A program made the position numbers and the translations under genes. From Rhodospirillaceae bacterium (GTDB lineage: Bacteria > Pseudomonadota > Alphaproteobacteria > Rhodospirillales > Magnetospirillaceae), in contig JASLCK010000047.1 of assembly GCA_030151865.1 (NCBI GenBank), positions 1-12,633 on the forward strand: a DNA stretch of 12,633 nt, read 5' to 3'. Below the pieces are notes generated by a model. It searched no databases. It was not told the DNA's origin and saw only the letters and a program-made list of their open reading frames with translations. Positions 12,302-12,633 of the stretch are shown here, one piece after another. The stretch's first letter is position 1. The number at the start of each line of letters is the position of its first letter.

Positions 12302-12633
12302 ATGCGCACTTTCGACCTTTCGCCGCTGTTCCGCTCCACCGTTGGCTTTGACCATCTGGCGCGTCTGATGGACGCCGCCTCCCGCGTGGACGATCAGGCT
12401 TTTGCCTATCCGCCCTACAACATCGAAAAGCTGGGCGAAGACAATTACCGCATCACCATGGCGGTGGCTGGCTTCTCGGAAGAGGATCTCAGCATCAACA
12501 CCCAGAACAACAGCCTGATCGTGACCGGTCACGCCCGCAAGGAAGAGACCCCGGCCCAGTATCTGCACCGGGGCATCGCCGGGCGGTCGTTCGAACGCCG
12601 CTTCGATCTGGCCGACCATATCCGCGTCGCCGG
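12302..12633 (+). CDS. Small heat-shock protein Hsp20 (IbpA-like), 3' end off window
   Basis: The first 110 residues of an Hsp20/alpha-crystallin protein; the gene runs past the window end. The N-terminus MRTFDLSPLFRSTVGFDHLA resembles class A proteobacterial small heat-shock proteins (IbpA, HspA). The alpha-crystallin domain begins near residue 37 with YPPYNIEKLGEDNYRITMAVAGF (residues 36-58), then EEDLSINTQNNSLIVTGHA (60-78) and FERRFDLADHI (97-107). These proteins are ATP-independent holdases that bind unfolding proteins in the cytosol. The start is set by the family N-terminus and by GGAG nine nt before the ATG. The leader carries a ROSE-type thermometer, so expression should rise with temperature at the translational level. 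The C-terminal IxI motif cannot be checked. Confidence 0.92.
   Translation, partial: MRTFDLSPLFRSTVGFDHLARLMDAASRVDDQAFAYPPYNIEKLGEDNYRITMAVAGFSEEDLSINTQNNSLIVTGHARKEETPAQYLHRGIAGRSFERRFDLADHIRVA

Overview
This is a GC-rich window (strong G/C preference at third codon positions) from a bacterial chromosome. The proteins look alphaproteobacterial, most likely Rhodospirillales and close to Magnetospirillum/Paramagnetospirillum. The supporting signs are an RcdA/DUF1465 protein, a cysteine-free L31, an IMPase of the alphaproteobacterial type, a ROSE-like heat-shock leader and a membrane class III adenylate cyclase. This placement rests on remembered family features, not on a search. I see no tRNA, rRNA, CRISPR array, insertion sequence or phage gene.

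Layout. Positions 1-137 hold a 30-nt repeat copy and two hairpin terminators. Positions 138-4875 carry the elongation factor P module: epmA (minus) diverges from epmB (plus), and efp follows with its target lysine intact and overlaps an inositol monophosphatase gene by one base. A TetR-type regulator and a divergent small four-helix membrane protein sit between epmB and efp and share a 16-bp palindrome as likely operator. Positions 4876-8722 carry an envelope cluster: a secreted Ala/Pro-rich protein with a divergent OmpA-like tail, then a MotA/TolQ/ExbB-type channel protein and a MotB-like protein with a long coiled coil. Positions 8723-9546 hold cyaY (frataxin, minus) and rpmE (L31, plus). 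Positions 9681-11552 encode a two-helix membrane adenylate cyclase with a long disordered linker. It converges on an rcdA-family gene (11605-12009, minus) across a bidirectional terminator. The window ends inside a small heat-shock protein gene (hsp20, from 12302).

How the genes work together. EpmB makes (R)-beta-lysine from lysine and EpmA attaches it to EF-P, so the first third is one modification pathway plus its substrate. The channel/MotB-like pair has the design of an ion-driven envelope motor or energiser. The OmpA-like protein just upstream is a candidate periplasmic partner, although a terminator separates it from the pair. The hsp20 leader folds into three hairpins, and the last pairs a TTGCT stretch (with a bulged G) against the Shine-Dalgarno, as in ROSE RNA thermometers.

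The least explained signals are the following: a 30-nt repeat (28/30 identical) at 1-30 (+) and 8749-8778 (-), each copy followed 11-13 nt later by a different hairpin; a 58-nt structured element at 4894-4951; the OmpA-like protein lacking the usual peptidoglycan-binding Asp; and a possibly leaderless start of the channel gene. Every gap between genes is shorter than 300 bases.
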